Assembly: GCA_041389725.1 (NCBI GenBank) | Contig: JAWKRG010000005.1 | Span: 310,001 to 374,000, forward strand | Reading direction: 5' to 3' | Length of the DNA stretch: 64,000 nucleotides | Origin: Polyangiaceae bacterium | Lineage (GTDB): Bacteria; Myxococcota_A; Polyangia; Polyangiales; Polyangiaceae | Shown here: positions 17,004 through 26,269 of the stretch, piece by piece | How the letters are laid out: each line of letters starts with the position of its first letter | Numbering within the stretch: the stretch's first letter is position 1 | Notes under the pieces: generated by a model | Database searches by the model: none | What the model was told of the DNA's origin: nothing | What the model saw: the letters and a program-made list of their open reading frames with translations, nothing else | Made by a program: the position numbers and the translations under genes

Positions 17004-18317
17004 ATGGCCGATCGCACCGTCACCGAAGCCGCCTTCGACTACCCGGGTGCGGGTCGGGACGGCCAGCCCATCATGGGCGTCGTGGTCGCGTTCTGCCGTG
17101 ATCACTGCCCCTGGAGCGCGGGCGCGGTGGAGCCGACGCTGACCGTGGGTCGGGACGAGGGCACCGATCTCAGCGTGGCGGACACGGGAGTCTCGCGCGT
17201 GCACGTGCGCTTCGACGCGCGCGGACTCGAGCTGCACGTGACGGACTTGGGCAGTCGTAACGGTACCTACGTCAACGGCGTAGCGGTGCCCGCTGCTGGC
17301 GCCGCGGCGCCGCCCGGCAGTGTCGTGCGCGTGGGTAAGACGTTGTTGGTCGTGGTGCACGACGTGTCGCCTTACCTACGCCCACGGCAGATGGCGACGA
17401 AGTTCTCCGACATCGTCGGTGGGGCTGCCTTGGACGACGCGCGGATCGTGATCGACACGATCGCCAAGACGAAGGCGCCCGTGCTGATCTTGGGTGACAC
17501 TGGTACCGGCAAGGAAGTCGTGGCGCACACCCTGCACGCGGCGAGCGAGCGCGGCGGTGACTTCATCGCGCTCAACTGTGCCGCGGTGCCTCGGGAGTTG
17601 GTTGATGCGGAGCTGTTTGGTCACTCCCGTGGCGCGTTCTCGGGCGCGGTGGGATCCCGCGCCGGGCTGTTCCGTACCGCAGATCGCGGCACGCTGTTCT
17701 TGGACGAGATTGGCGAACTTCCCGCGCCCGTGCAGGCCAAATTGCTGCGCGTGCTGGAAACCGAAGAGGTCCGCGCCGTCGGTGAAGATCGCGGTTCGAA
17801 GGTGGACGTGCGTATCGTGGCGGCGACCAACCGCGACGTCGACGAACTGGTCGACAGTGGCGACTTTCGCGGGGATTTACTGCACCGAGTGGCGGGCCTG
17901 CGAGTGGTGCTGCCACCGCTTCGAGACCGCATCGAAGACGTCCCCTCTCTGGCCTTGCACTTCTTGGGCAACGACGAGATCGGGATCTCCGCTCGTGCCC
18001 TGGAGCGCCTGATGCTGCACGCCTTTCCTGGCAACGTCCGGGAGCTCCGCAACGTCATTCAATCTGCCAGCGAAGTTGCACGCCACGCCAACCACGAGGA
18101 AATCGAGCCCGCCGACATCGGTGTCGTGATGGGCGCATCGCTGTCCCGCGCGAACCAACCCAATGCCGAAGAAGAGCTTGCCGCGCGCGTCGCCCACGCC
18201 TTGACCGAGACCGGTGGCAACGTGGCGGAGGCAGGCAAGCTCTTGGGTATGAGCCGTTCGGCGCTGTACGAGACCCTGCGCCGGCTACGCCTGGACGCGC
18301 GCGCCTTTCGTCGCTGA
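17004..18317 (+). CDS. FHA-domain sigma-54-dependent activator, cassette A
   Basis: The 437-residue protein starts at ATG 17004; a 16-codon upstream extension is unlikely. The FHA domain spans about residues 40-110 (VGRDEGTDL, SRVHVRF, GSRNGTYVNG). These are the conserved Arg, Ser-x-x-His and Asn-Gly residues that bind phosphothreonine. An AAA+ sigma-54-interaction domain follows, with Walker A GDTGTGKE and Walker B GTLFLDEIGE. Its loop reads GAFSGA instead of GAFTGA. A Fis-type helix-turn-helix is at the C-terminus (GGNVAEAGKLLGMSRSALYE). There is no receiver domain, so control is probably by a Ser/Thr kinase. The kinase gene 19267-21210 lies just downstream, on the opposite strand. Confidence 0.93.
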   Translation: MADRTVTEAAFDYPGAGRDGQPIMGVVVAFCRDHCPWSAGAVEPTLTVGRDEGTDLSVADTGVSRVHVRFDARGLELHVTDLGSRNGTYVNGVAVPAAGAAAPPGSVVRVGKTLLVVVHDVSPYLRPRQMATKFSDIVGGAALDDARIVIDTIAKTKAPVLILGDTGTGKEVVAHTLHAASERGGDFIALNCAAVPRELVDAELFGHSRGAFSGAVGSRAGLFRTADRGTLFLDEIGELPAPVQAKLLRVLETEEVRAVGEDRGSKVDVRIVAATNRDVDELVDSGDFRGDLLHRVAGLRVVLPPLRDRIEDVPSLALHFLGNDEIGISARALERLMLHAFPGNVRELRNVIQSASEVARHANHEEIEPADIGVVMGASLSRANQPNAEEELAARVAHALTETGGNVAEAGKLLGMSRSALYETLRRLRLDARAFRR

Positions 18318-18367
18318 CCTTGCCACGGCGATCATGGCGGGTGCCGCTCGTGGGCGGGCCCTTGGCG

Positions 18368-19270
18368 TCAGAATCGTCCGCTCACGTCGACGCCGCCCGG
18401 GCGCACCGCCACCGCAACTTCCGTTTTTGGACTGGGCGCAAAGACCACCAGACCCACGCCAGCGGCGCCCACAACCAGGGACGAGGCCAGTGCCACGTTG
18501 GTCCAGGTGTTGAGCGAAACGGCGCGTTCTCTTGCGTCCGCATCCGTGTTGCCGGAGTCGAGAAAGTCCTCCCTCGCAGAAAGGGCCGCCTGGTGCAGCA
18601 CGAAGGCGCCGACGCCAAGGCCGGCACCTACTCCGATTCCGACGTAGCCGACGGTGCGCCAAGGCACTGGCGAGCGCGCGTCTTTGCGGGGCGTCGGTTC
18701 TTCGCTGGGTCGGGAGAGTGGCTCGCGTGCCGGCGGTTCGAACCGCACCTCGACTTCCATGCTCGCGGGAACGTCCACGCGGCGCGACAGCAATCGCCCG
18801 TCCTGCAGAGTGACCGTGACCAGCGCGGCGCCAGGCAATGCGAAGAAGGTCGCTGGCACCGTGCGACTGCGCATCACCGAGTACTCCGCAGTCGAACCTT
18901 CCGGAGCAAGGACGCGCACGCGCCCCAAGTCCCGAGCTACGCGACTCAGCCTACTCTCTGCGTCGCTCCTCACCTCGTCACGCAGACCGCTGTCGAGCGC
19001 CCAAGTATACGCAGTCGCCGCCGCGGCATTGTCTCCGGCCCCTTCGAGAGCCAAGCCCGCGTTGAACAACGCATCCGAGTGCGGCGCCAGATCGTACGCG
19101 CGTAGGAACTCCACCGCGGCGTCCCGCATGCGCTTCTGTTTGTACAGCTCGAGGCCCTTGTCGAAGTGGAGCGCAGCGGTGTCCGGTGGGTCGCTCGCGC
19201 GAAGCGGCGTCGACCACGTGGCAACCGTGGCCAAGAGCGCCAAGAGCAGGCTCGATCGCCGTGTGTTCAC
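18368..19270 (-). CDS. Signal-peptide TPR protein with C-terminal membrane hairpin, cassette A
   Basis: This encodes 300 residues from GTG 19270, which overlaps the kinase stop by four bases (GTGA), so it is translationally coupled to the kinase. A signal peptide (residues 1-25) is followed by TPR-like helices (LHFDKGLELYKQKRMRDAA, ALFNAGLALEGAGDNAAAA). Next comes a beta-rich PEGA-like region (about 115-175), a Pro/Arg linker, and two hydrophobic segments (about 205-228 and 255-278) ending in a short tail. Its architecture matches the gene at 36356-37255 in cassette B. It is probably an inner-membrane or periplasmic partner of the kinase; function beyond that is not known. Confidence 0.8.
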   Translation of the reverse strand: MNTRRSSLLLALLATVATWSTPLRASDPPDTAALHFDKGLELYKQKRMRDAAVEFLRAYDLAPHSDALFNAGLALEGAGDNAAAATAYTWALDSGLRDEVRSDAESRLSRVARDLGRVRVLAPEGSTAEYSVMRSRTVPATFFALPGAALVTVTLQDGRLLSRRVDVPASMEVEVRFEPPAREPLSRPSEEPTPRKDARSPVPWRTVGYVGIGVGAGLGVGAFVLHQAALSAREDFLDSGNTDADARERAVSLNTWTNVALASSLVVGAAGVGLVVFAPSPKTEVAVAVRPGGVDVSGRF

Positions 19271-21210
19271 TTCGACTTGTATGGATTACTAAGTGGCGTG
19301 CCCGATGTCGACTTCGGTGTCTGTTGCACGGGACGCGGCTGCGGACGCGCAGCTGGAACGAAGCGAGGCTTCTTGGTCCCCGCCGGGGGCGACGCAGGCT
19401 GCGGCGTGGCGCTGTCCACCGTCGATGCGCTGGGCGAAGCCAGATCCCCCGGCGTCGGGGCACGCGTGGCGGGCGCTGCCGGCGCGCGCTGCGGCTCGAC
19501 GCGCGCCGAGGGCTGCGTTGCGACGGCGTCGGACTCGTCCCCCGTGGCCATTGCGACGATGGCGATCAAGCCAAGCAACCCGGCTGCAATCAGTACGCCG
19601 ACGATGACGACGGTGCCGGTGCGACGTGGTGGTGCCAGGATGGAGTGCGCCACGTTGGAGATGCCCGCACTGCCCGTCTGTTCCTGCTCGCTGGCCACGG
19701 ACTGAAGCAGCGCGTCGTAGCTCGAAGTCGCGGCCAGGGCCGCCGAAGCATCCGCAGCGTCGGATACCGTCGACGTTGCCTGGGACGCAGCCGAGACCGT
19801 CTCCGTCATCGCCGTTGGCGACGTGGCGGACGCTGTTGCGGTCATGGCGGCAGGTGCAGCGGAAACCGTCGCGGTCATCACGGCCGCGGACGCCGCGGAA
19901 ACTGTTGCCGTTGCCGCCGCCTGGGTCGCCGGGGACGATTCCGCCCCCGCCGTCCTTGCTTCCGTTCCCGGCGGCTCCGACAGCACCGTGCGTGTGCCTT
20001 CCGCAGGCATGGGTTCAGCCATGGCGATGGTTGCGGTTCCCTCGGGCGGCGGTTCCGAGTCCGCTCCGGTTGGGCGCGGCACTCGCATGCCGGTGCTACT
20101 GGCTGTCGCGACGTTCGGTGCTGCCAACTCGCCCATGCGACGGCGAAGCGCCTGGATCTCCAGCATCTTCGTGCGCCTGGCGCGCAACCGCGGCTCCAAC
20201 AGCGGCTCCAAGTACGCCGATACGTCGCGGCGCTCAGCGGGTCGCAGGCCTCCCGCAGCCGCGGCGGTCATCAGGCCTTGGGCGAACTGCTCCGCGCTTT
20301 CGTAGCGATGCTGCACGTTGAGTTGAAGCGCCTTGGCTACTGCGTTGTCCAGCTCGGTCGGCAGGTCGCGTCGCACGGTGCGAAGTCGAGTGGGAGGCTC
20401 CCGCACGATCTTGAGCAAGATCGCGGCCTCGTTGGGGCCCTCGTACATGCGCGTACCGGCCAGGGTTTCCCAAGCCACCACGCCCGCTGCCCAGACGTCG
20501 CAGCGTCGATCGATGGGCCTGCCTTGCGCTTGCTCTGGCGCCATGTAGGCGATCTTGCCCTTCACGAGTCCCGTGGACGTGTTCGACAAGCGCGTGGCTG
20601 CCTTGGCAATTCCGAAGTCCGTCAGGCGCGCGATGCCGTCCAGGCCGACCAGGATGTTGTGGGGCGTGACGTCACGATGCACCACGTTCATCGGCTGCCC
20701 GGACTCGTCGCGCAGCTCGTGTGCGGCGTGAAGCCCCATCAACACGTCGTCCAGCAAGCGAAGGGCAATGTCCGGAGGCACACGCTGGTTCTCGTCGCGC
20801 AAGAGGCGAAGCACGTTCGCCAGAGAGTCGCCCTCGACGTACTCCATGACGATGAACACCCCGTGTGGGTCCTCGCCCACGTCGAGCACGCTGACCACGT
20901 TCGGGTGGCGAATGCGTCCAGCCAAACGCGCTTCGTCCATCAAGGACTCGACGAACTCCGAGTCTTCCCGCAGGTGGCCATGGGTCAGCTTCAACGCCAC
21001 TTCGTGCTCGAAGCCAGCCAAGCCTTGTGCGCGCGCCAGATAGACCGTCGCCATCCCGCCACTCGCGACGGGAATCAACACCTCGTAACGCCCCAACCGC
21101 TCGGGAAAGGGCGGCGGGCGCGAGGTGCGGTCCGAGTCGGTCTCCGCCAAGGTGGGAATTCTATCACCGGCACGGGGAGCGCGGGATGTTTCCCGGCCCG
21201 GCGTTCGCAT
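19267..21210 (-). CDS. Membrane-anchored Ser/Thr protein kinase, cassette A
   Basis: This encodes 647 residues from ATG 21210; the open frame extends upstream but overlaps a divergent gene. The kinase domain spans about residues 40-300, with Gly loop SGGMATVY, catalytic Lys in VALKLTHGH, loop VVHRDVTPHNILV, LTDFGIAK and MAPEQ. All key Hanks-type residues are intact. A long Ala/Thr/Ser-rich linker (about 340-525) leads to one transmembrane segment at about 531-553 and an about 95-residue Pro/Ala-rich external tail. The C-terminus ends GTPLSNPYKSK, similar to the other kinase here (GTLLKNPF). It is co-transcribed with the TPR gene. Confidence 0.93.
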   Translation of the reverse strand: MRTPGRETSRAPRAGDRIPTLAETDSDRTSRPPPFPERLGRYEVLIPVASGGMATVYLARAQGLAGFEHEVALKLTHGHLREDSEFVESLMDEARLAGRIRHPNVVSVLDVGEDPHGVFIVMEYVEGDSLANVLRLLRDENQRVPPDIALRLLDDVLMGLHAAHELRDESGQPMNVVHRDVTPHNILVGLDGIARLTDFGIAKAATRLSNTSTGLVKGKIAYMAPEQAQGRPIDRRCDVWAAGVVAWETLAGTRMYEGPNEAAILLKIVREPPTRLRTVRRDLPTELDNAVAKALQLNVQHRYESAEQFAQGLMTAAAAGGLRPAERRDVSAYLEPLLEPRLRARRTKMLEIQALRRRMGELAAPNVATASSTGMRVPRPTGADSEPPPEGTATIAMAEPMPAEGTRTVLSEPPGTEARTAGAESSPATQAAATATVSAASAAVMTATVSAAPAAMTATASATSPTAMTETVSAASQATSTVSDAADASAALAATSSYDALLQSVASEQEQTGSAGISNVAHSILAPPRRTGTVVIVGVLIAAGLLGLIAIVAMATGDESDAVATQPSARVEPQRAPAAPATRAPTPGDLASPSASTVDSATPQPASPPAGTKKPRFVPAARPQPRPVQQTPKSTSGTPLSNPYKSK

Positions 21211-21258
21211 CTCGCAGAACGATTGCGTCCCGGTTTCCCGTGCTAGGACCGTCCCGTG

Positions 21259-21522
21259 ATGCGAAGTGTCATCCGAACCTGGGTGCCGGTAGCGCTCGCG
21301 CTTGCGATTCTGGCGTGCGCCAAGACGCCGCGCGTGGGCGACTCGTGCGAGCAGGATGCGGACTGCATCGCCCGCGGTAGCACCGAGATGGTGTGTCATC
21401 CCGCCGGCCACTACTGCACCCTGGTTTGTGAACGGGCCGACTTCCGACGTGCCTGCCCCGACGGCTGGCAGTGTGGAAGCGCTGCGTCACAAGACGACAC
21501 GAAGGTTTGTGGGCGACCGTGA
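21259..21522 (+). CDS. Small Cys-rich lipoprotein
   Basis: The 87-residue product starts at ATG 21259 (a GTG lies three bases earlier). A short signal peptide ends in LACAK (lipid Cys about residue 20). The mature part has eight cysteines, with spacing CEQDADC, VCHPAGHYC, LVCERADFRRACPDGWQC and VC, typical of small disulfide-bonded myxobacterial envelope modules also found at the N-termini of larger surface proteins. The gene is divergent from the kinase with 48 bp between starts, too close for independent promoters without overlap. Confidence 0.75.
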   Translation: MRSVIRTWVPVALALAILACAKTPRVGDSCEQDADCIARGSTEMVCHPAGHYCTLVCERADFRRACPDGWQCGSAASQDDTKVCGRP

Positions 21523-21533
21523 CGGGCGTCACT

Positions 21534-22472
21534 TCAGCGGTTGCATTCAGCTCGAGCAACCGCGACGCGTCGCCGTCGGCGGACGAGGAGCAGCGGGACG
21601 ATGCATGACCACGCGCTCGCGGAGGGCTCACGTCCTCGTGCCAGGTTGCAGCTGCCGGTGCTTGGCTCGGCCGCAGCATCATTGCCGCCACTGGCGGGCT
21701 CCGGTGGGCACGGGTGCGTCGCGCGCCACGCCGCATATTGAGACGCCAGCTCGTCAAGCGGATCTTCGCTGCTCGGAGCATCCGGCGTCGCCACGCGCAG
21801 ATCGAGATCTCCCACCACGAGCCACGCGGACTGCGCAGCGCGGCCCTCTTGCACGCAGCGCGCGTCGCCATGTCCCGCAGATCCGGCAAGAGATATCGCG
21901 CGCTGTAGCCGGTCCGCGAGGTCACACGCACTCGCGTCGTAGAATCCCGCAAGCGCGCGCTGCAGCACTTCGGGACCCGTCAGGAAGTTTCCGGCGCTGA
22001 CGACGACCCAGTCGCCTTCAGTGCGCGTCGCATCGGCGGCATAGGCGTTGGCAAGGGGTCCGGTATGCGAAGCCAACCCGCCCTCGGCGTCGATGACCAT
22101 GTACTGACGCTTGTCGGCCTCGGGGTCGAACACCGGGTCGAGCAAAGCGTCGAGGGTCTGCGACGCGCTCCAACCCAAGGTGAGCTTTTCCACAGCTGTC
22201 TTGCGCCCCAGGTCGCCATCTAGAAGATACGACTGAGTCGCCACGGCGCCGCGAGACGGCACTTCTTCGAACACGCGCTGCAGTGTCTCGAGCGGTACGC
22301 AAGAGGCGGAGGCGAATCCAAAGCGACCACTGCTGCGCTCGAGGGCGAGGATCGAAAACGTGGCGTGACACGCCGCGCCCGAAGTCATGACCACGAGGCC
22401 CGAAAGCACGCCCAACCACGCGGCGAGGAGACTGCCACGGCGACAAAGTCGCCGACGCACCGGGAGCGCCAC
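21534..22472 (-). CDS. DUF1028 (Ntn-hydrolase-like) exported protein with MYXO-CTERM-type tail
   Basis: This protein has 312 residues from GTG 22472. A signal peptide ends near AAC, followed at once by the DUF1028 start HATFSILALERSSGRFGFA. RGAVATQSYLLDGDLG and LGWSASQTLDALLDPV are typical of that family, which has an Ntn-hydrolase-type fold and unknown activity. The C-terminus has a Pro/Gly linker, then GSCNLA, a short hydrophobic stretch (SCIVPLLLV) and RRRRR. This is the Cys-TM-Arg layout of the MYXO-CTERM sorting tail. The protein is therefore probably processed and anchored at the cell surface. Confidence 0.8.
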   Translation of the reverse strand: MALPVRRRLCRRGSLLAAWLGVLSGLVVMTSGAACHATFSILALERSSGRFGFASASCVPLETLQRVFEEVPSRGAVATQSYLLDGDLGRKTAVEKLTLGWSASQTLDALLDPVFDPEADKRQYMVIDAEGGLASHTGPLANAYAADATRTEGDWVVVSAGNFLTGPEVLQRALAGFYDASACDLADRLQRAISLAGSAGHGDARCVQEGRAAQSAWLVVGDLDLRVATPDAPSSEDPLDELASQYAAWRATHPCPPEPASGGNDAAAEPSTGSCNLARGREPSASAWSCIVPLLLVRRRRRVAVARAECNR

Positions 22473-22547
22473 GGGAACAGACTACCACAGCATGCATAGC
22501 GGGATGCACGCAGACCGCAGTCGTGCCATCCATCCCACACTGACGCG

Positions 22548-23474
22548 ATGAGCCTTCCGCGAGATCCAAACGAGCCCGAGTTCGACGCGCTTCACGATGC
22601 GCCGGACGCCTGGCGCCCGGTCATCCAGGAGATCGCTTCGCACCATGCGCCCGGAAGCAGCGTCACGCTGCCTGAGGACGGAAGTGTCCTCGTGGGCATC
22701 GCGGACGAACTCGTCATCAAGCTGTATCCGCCCTTCATGCGTGGACACTTCGCCTTCGAGAAGGAAGCGTTGAAACACTTCGCTGGGAAGCTCTCGGTTG
22801 CTACGCCAAAGCTGGTCACCTCCGGGGACCATTCCGGGTGGCCGTACCTGGTGATGACGCGGCTGCACGGCGAGAGCTTGCGACTAGCCTGGCCTCGATT
22901 CGAGGAGACGGACCGCGTGGTGTTGCTCCGCGCGCTCGGTGCCCTGGTGGCGGAGGTACACGCGCTGCCCGTGCAGCCCCTGCGCTCGCTCGCTCCACGC
23001 TGGAGCGACTTCATCGCGACGCAGCGCTCCGCGTGCGCCGAGCGTCAGCGCAGGACCGGCCTGCCCGCACATCTCCATGCTGAGCTGGAACACTTTCTCG
23101 ATCAGCGTGACTCAGCGAACAGCGAGGTGAACCAGAGCGAAGTCGTGCTGACCGGCGAGTACACACCGATGAACCTGTTCGTGAAGGACGGCCAGCTCGC
23201 CGCCATGTTCGACTTCGGCGACGGCATGATCGGTCCACGCGAGTACGACTGGCTCGGCCCCATGTGCTTCCTTGCTGCGGGCAGCCGCGAGCGGCAGGCG
23301 GCGTTCATTGAAGGCTACAGCGGCGAGTCACCGAGGGATTGGACCGCACTGCGGCGGCGCCTGCTGCGCCTGCTGCTGCTGCACCGCTACAGCAATCTCC
23401 GCGGCCAACTCGCCCTGCAAGACTGGCAGTCCGCACCAACCCTCGACGCTCTGACCGAGCTGATCTGGCCGTAG
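22548..23474 (+). CDS. Aminoglycoside-phosphotransferase-family kinase-like protein
   Basis: The 308-residue protein has an APH/choline-kinase fold. VIKLYPPFM carries the probable ATP-binding lysine (residue 58), WPYLVMTRLHGESL is the hinge, and MFDFGDGMIGPREYDWLG holds the metal-binding Asp222. The catalytic loop reads LTGEYTPMN (201-209) instead of the usual HGDxxxxN, so the HxD pair is replaced by T and E while Asn209 is kept. Substrate is unknown; the family covers antibiotics and small metabolites. It is a single gene, divergent from the DUF1028 gene by 75 bp and followed 30 bp later by a parvulin lipoprotein gene. Confidence 0.8.
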   Translation: MSLPRDPNEPEFDALHDAPDAWRPVIQEIASHHAPGSSVTLPEDGSVLVGIADELVIKLYPPFMRGHFAFEKEALKHFAGKLSVATPKLVTSGDHSGWPYLVMTRLHGESLRLAWPRFEETDRVVLLRALGALVAEVHALPVQPLRSLAPRWSDFIATQRSACAERQRRTGLPAHLHAELEHFLDQRDSANSEVNQSEVVLTGEYTPMNLFVKDGQLAAMFDFGDGMIGPREYDWLGPMCFLAAGSRERQAAFIEGYSGESPRDWTALRRRLLRLLLLHRYSNLRGQLALQDWQSAPTLDALTELIWP

Positions 23475-23504
23475 CCAGGCGCGAAGCGTAGTCTCGGCTT
23501 CGCC

Positions 23505-24074
23505 ATGCGCCTTCCAATCACCGCTCGCTACGTCTTCGCCCCGGTGTCGCTCCTGGTGGCGTGTGCTAGCGCGCCAGGGCCGGCAGCGCGAGACCCAGCG
23601 CCTCCGCGCGAATCGAAGGAAGCGGTCGTGCAAGTCCCGCGCGAAACGGAGCTGAAAGAGGACGGCGAGATCGTCAAGACCGTCGAGGCGCCACCGCGCA
23701 GCGATGCGGAGTGCCCACCACGTGGCGTGGGAATGGAAGCGAAAGAGCCCGAGCGCATCGCCGCAGCTCACATCCTGATCCAATATCGAGGCGCAAAGCG
23801 CGCCCGGAAGGAGACGGTGCGCTCGAAAGAGCAAGCCCGATCCCTCGCCGAACGCCTCCTGGCAGAGCTTTGCGCCGGCGCCGACTTCGCCGCGATGGCC
23901 GCCGAGTATTCGGACGAACCAGGGTCCGGCGAGCGCGGCGGCAGTCTGGGTCATTTCCGCCGCGGCATGATGGTCAAGCCCTTCGAACAAGCCGCGTTCT
24001 CGCTCGGCGTTGGCGAGTTCAGCGGCGTCGTCGAATCGGAGTTCGGCTTCCACCTCGTGCGCCGCAGCGAGTAG
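23505..24074 (+). CDS. Parvulin-type peptidyl-prolyl isomerase lipoprotein
   Basis: This encodes 189 residues. A signal peptide ends VACAS (Cys20). An acidic/Pro linker (about 25-85) leads to a PpiC/rotamase domain with AAHILIQYRG, AAEYSDEPGSGERGGSLG and FSGVVESEFGFHLVRR, covering the conserved first strand, the S-x-x-x-GG-x-L-G loop and the final GFHLV strand. It probably assists folding of exported or outer-membrane proteins from a lipid anchor. It may be read with the upstream phosphotransferase gene, since the gap is only 30 bp. Confidence 0.88.
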   Translation: MRLPITARYVFAPVSLLVACASAPGPAARDPAPPRESKEAVVQVPRETELKEDGEIVKTVEAPPRSDAECPPRGVGMEAKEPERIAAAHILIQYRGAKRARKETVRSKEQARSLAERLLAELCAGADFAAMAAEYSDEPGSGERGGSLGHFRRGMMVKPFEQAAFSLGVGEFSGVVESEFGFHLVRRSE

Positions 24075-24183
24075 CGCTGTCGCACCGTAGAACTCCAAGC
24101 GGCGGGCGCGTGCAAGCAAGGCGCATCAGGCACGATCTAGGGAACGATTGCCTCTGGACGCCGCTCGGTTGCGACTGCCGCCT

Positions 24184-25512
24184 TCAGTTGCACTCGTAGA
24201 GATAAGCGGCGCCACTTCCTTCGCCGCGGTCGTCGACGCCGGGGGCGCCAACGAGCGCGACGACGGGGGATAGCCCGACCGCTGCCCCGAAGTTGTCGGC
24301 GAAAGCTCCGTCGCTGGCCACCAGCTTTTGGATCTGCTTCCACTCACCGGCAGGCGTGCGCTCGAAGAGATACGCGGAGCCCGTGCCCTCACCGTGGTCT
24401 TCGTCCGAAACTGCTGCCACCAGCGCGCGGTCGCCCATCAAGCTCACCGCCGAGCCGAACAAGTCTCCCTTGTGCGCGTCCTCGGGCACCAGCTTGGCGA
24501 CCTGGAGCCACGCGCCGCTCGACTGGCGCTCGAAGACGTAGGCGGTTCCCGAGGCTTGCCCTTGCTCGCTGTGTCCAGGTGCACCGATCAACGCGCGGTC
24601 GTTGCCCAGGCTGAGGGAGCGACCGAAGCGGTCGTCCGGCTCCGAATCCGTGGCCACCAGCTGAGCGACCTCCGCGAAGTCGGGTCGGCGAAAGAGATAC
24701 GCCTTGCCCCCGGTGTTGCCGTGTTTCCAGGCGCCCACCAGAGCGTAGTCGGCCTGCATGTCCACGGCGGCGCCAAACCAAGCGTAGGGACTGGCATCGC
24801 TGGCCCACAGCTTCTTGACCTGCACGTATCCGATGCCCGCCTTGCGCTCGAAGACGTACGCGGCGCCGGCGTCCGTTCCCAGGTCGTCCTTGCCCCGCGT
24901 ACCGACGAGTGCCGTGTCGCCTCGAATGCTGACCGCGACGCCAAGTTCGTCGACCTCCGCGCCATCGCTTGCCGTGAGCTTCTGGCGCTGACTCCAAGCT
25001 CCGCTCGCGTCGCGTGCAAAGACATAGGCAGCGCCTGCGCTGGTCGCCACGGTGTCGTCCTCGAACGCGCCTACCAGCGCTGAATCCCCGTCCAGGCTGA
25101 CGGAGACGCCAAAGCGGACATAGCTCGTCGCATCATCAGCGACGAGTTTGGCTCTCTCGACCCAGCTCCCGGAGGCGCTTCGCTCGAAGACATACGCAGC
25201 GCCCGCAGCAATGGCCGAGGCGCCGTCTTCCCAGGCCCCGATCAAGGCGCGCTCCCCACTCAGCGAGATCGAAAAGCCGAGTTCGCTCGATGAGGCGCTA
25301 TCGGCGGCCTGGAGCTTGGTTTCGTGCTGCCATAGCGTGCACGTTGCTGCACCTGTTCCTTCCGTGTTGCCAGAGCCGCCGCTTCCGCCGCCTCCTCCGG
25401 AGGTGTCGGCAAACAATCCGCTCCTCGACCCACAGCCTGTACCAAGAGACGATGCTGCGCACAGGACAAGAAAGGCGAGACCGCGACTCGTGGCTGGAAC
25501 AATTCCGCGCAT
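24184..25512 (-). CDS. FG-GAP-repeat lipoprotein
   Basis: The 442-residue protein has signal-peptide lipobox LGTGC (Cys27) and a GGGGSGGSG linker, then seven beta-propeller repeats of about 55 residues. Each repeat carries a LVGAxxxD or LIGAPGHSEQ turn with YVFERxxxG strands and an AxDGAxxDxFG calcium-loop-like motif. This is the integrin-alpha-like FG-GAP arrangement common in myxobacterial surface proteins. It is probably an adhesin-like or scaffold protein. It converges with the parvulin gene across a 109-bp gap in which I see no terminator hairpin. Confidence 0.85.
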   Translation of the reverse strand: MRGIVPATSRGLAFLVLCAASSLGTGCGSRSGLFADTSGGGGGSGGSGNTEGTGAATCTLWQHETKLQAADSASSSELGFSISLSGERALIGAWEDGASAIAAGAAYVFERSASGSWVERAKLVADDATSYVRFGVSVSLDGDSALVGAFEDDTVATSAGAAYVFARDASGAWSQRQKLTASDGAEVDELGVAVSIRGDTALVGTRGKDDLGTDAGAAYVFERKAGIGYVQVKKLWASDASPYAWFGAAVDMQADYALVGAWKHGNTGGKAYLFRRPDFAEVAQLVATDSEPDDRFGRSLSLGNDRALIGAPGHSEQGQASGTAYVFERQSSGAWLQVAKLVPEDAHKGDLFGSAVSLMGDRALVAAVSDEDHGEGTGSAYLFERTPAGEWKQIQKLVASDGAFADNFGAAVGLSPVVALVGAPGVDDRGEGSGAAYLYECN

Positions 25513-25606
25513 TGGTGACCGTCGTGTTGACCGAATTTCGCGGGGCTCGCTGGGCGTAGCACCAGAACTCAGCGGGTCAAAGCGCGTGGGCGGTTTCGAG
25601 CCGCGC

Positions 25607-26269
25607 CTACTCGCGGTGCAGCAGCATCACGTAGGAACGGACGAAGGCTGCGGGTTCACTGCGAGGCCAATCGAGCTCGCGTAGCGCGTTGGAGGCCGCT
25701 TCATGCGGCTCTCCGTCGACGCGGATCTCCGCCACGTCATCGCCACCGAAGAGGATCTTGATGCCGTGCGCGGCGTCGCCACCGAGATCCGGCGACAGCT
25801 CGCGTGACAGCATCGGGAACAGCGAATGATCCAGCCACCAGTGCTGGAGGCGATCCGCATTGACGGCGTGGCCGTAGCCGAGGATCGGCGCGGCGATGGC
25901 GTGCCAGCCCGTGAATCCCAGCTCGTTCCAACCGCGGTAGGGATCGGCGTACTCTCCCTTGCGCGAGTACTTCAGCTCGAGCAACGCGCAGCCCGTCGTG
26001 CGCGCCCACAGATGCGCAGCAAAGGCAGCCCGCGCGGAGTCCGTCGCGCCGATGCCCGTGACGCAATCCCTGAACACCACCGGCGTCGCGGCGCGCTCGT
26101 CGATCACAGCCTCGATGTCGACGTGCCCCTCGCTGCCTGAAGAGTGTCGGTCGGCGAAGCGAATCAGGGCGCCTTCGGGACCAGTGATGCCGCGCTCCGT
26201 CACCTCGAAGGCGTCGCGCAGCGCGTTCATGGCTTGGGCGAACGCAGCGTGGAGAAGTCCGCGGTCCAT
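25607..26269 (-). CDS. Hypothetical cytosolic protein
   Basis: This encodes 220 residues with no signal peptide or membrane segment. It has a mixed alpha/beta pattern with LLELKYSRKGEYADPYRGWN and GWHAIAAPILGYG in the middle. It resembles DUF6348-type proteins in my memory, but that is weak. It is divergent from a small zinc-ribbon gene across 182 bp. Confidence 0.6.
   Translation of the reverse strand: MDRGLLHAAFAQAMNALRDAFEVTERGITGPEGALIRFADRHSSGSEGHVDIEAVIDERAATPVVFRDCVTGIGATDSARAAFAAHLWARTTGCALLELKYSRKGEYADPYRGWNELGFTGWHAIAAPILGYGHAVNADRLQHWWLDHSLFPMLSRELSPDLGGDAAHGIKILFGGDDVAEIRVDGEPHEAASNALRELDWPRSEPAAFVRSYVMLLHRE

Noticed and set aside
19186..21246. 686-codon open frame on the plus strand
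   Set aside because: It is antisense to the cassette A kinase, whose Hanks motifs are unmistakable. The translation is Arg/Gly/Cys-rich with no family character.
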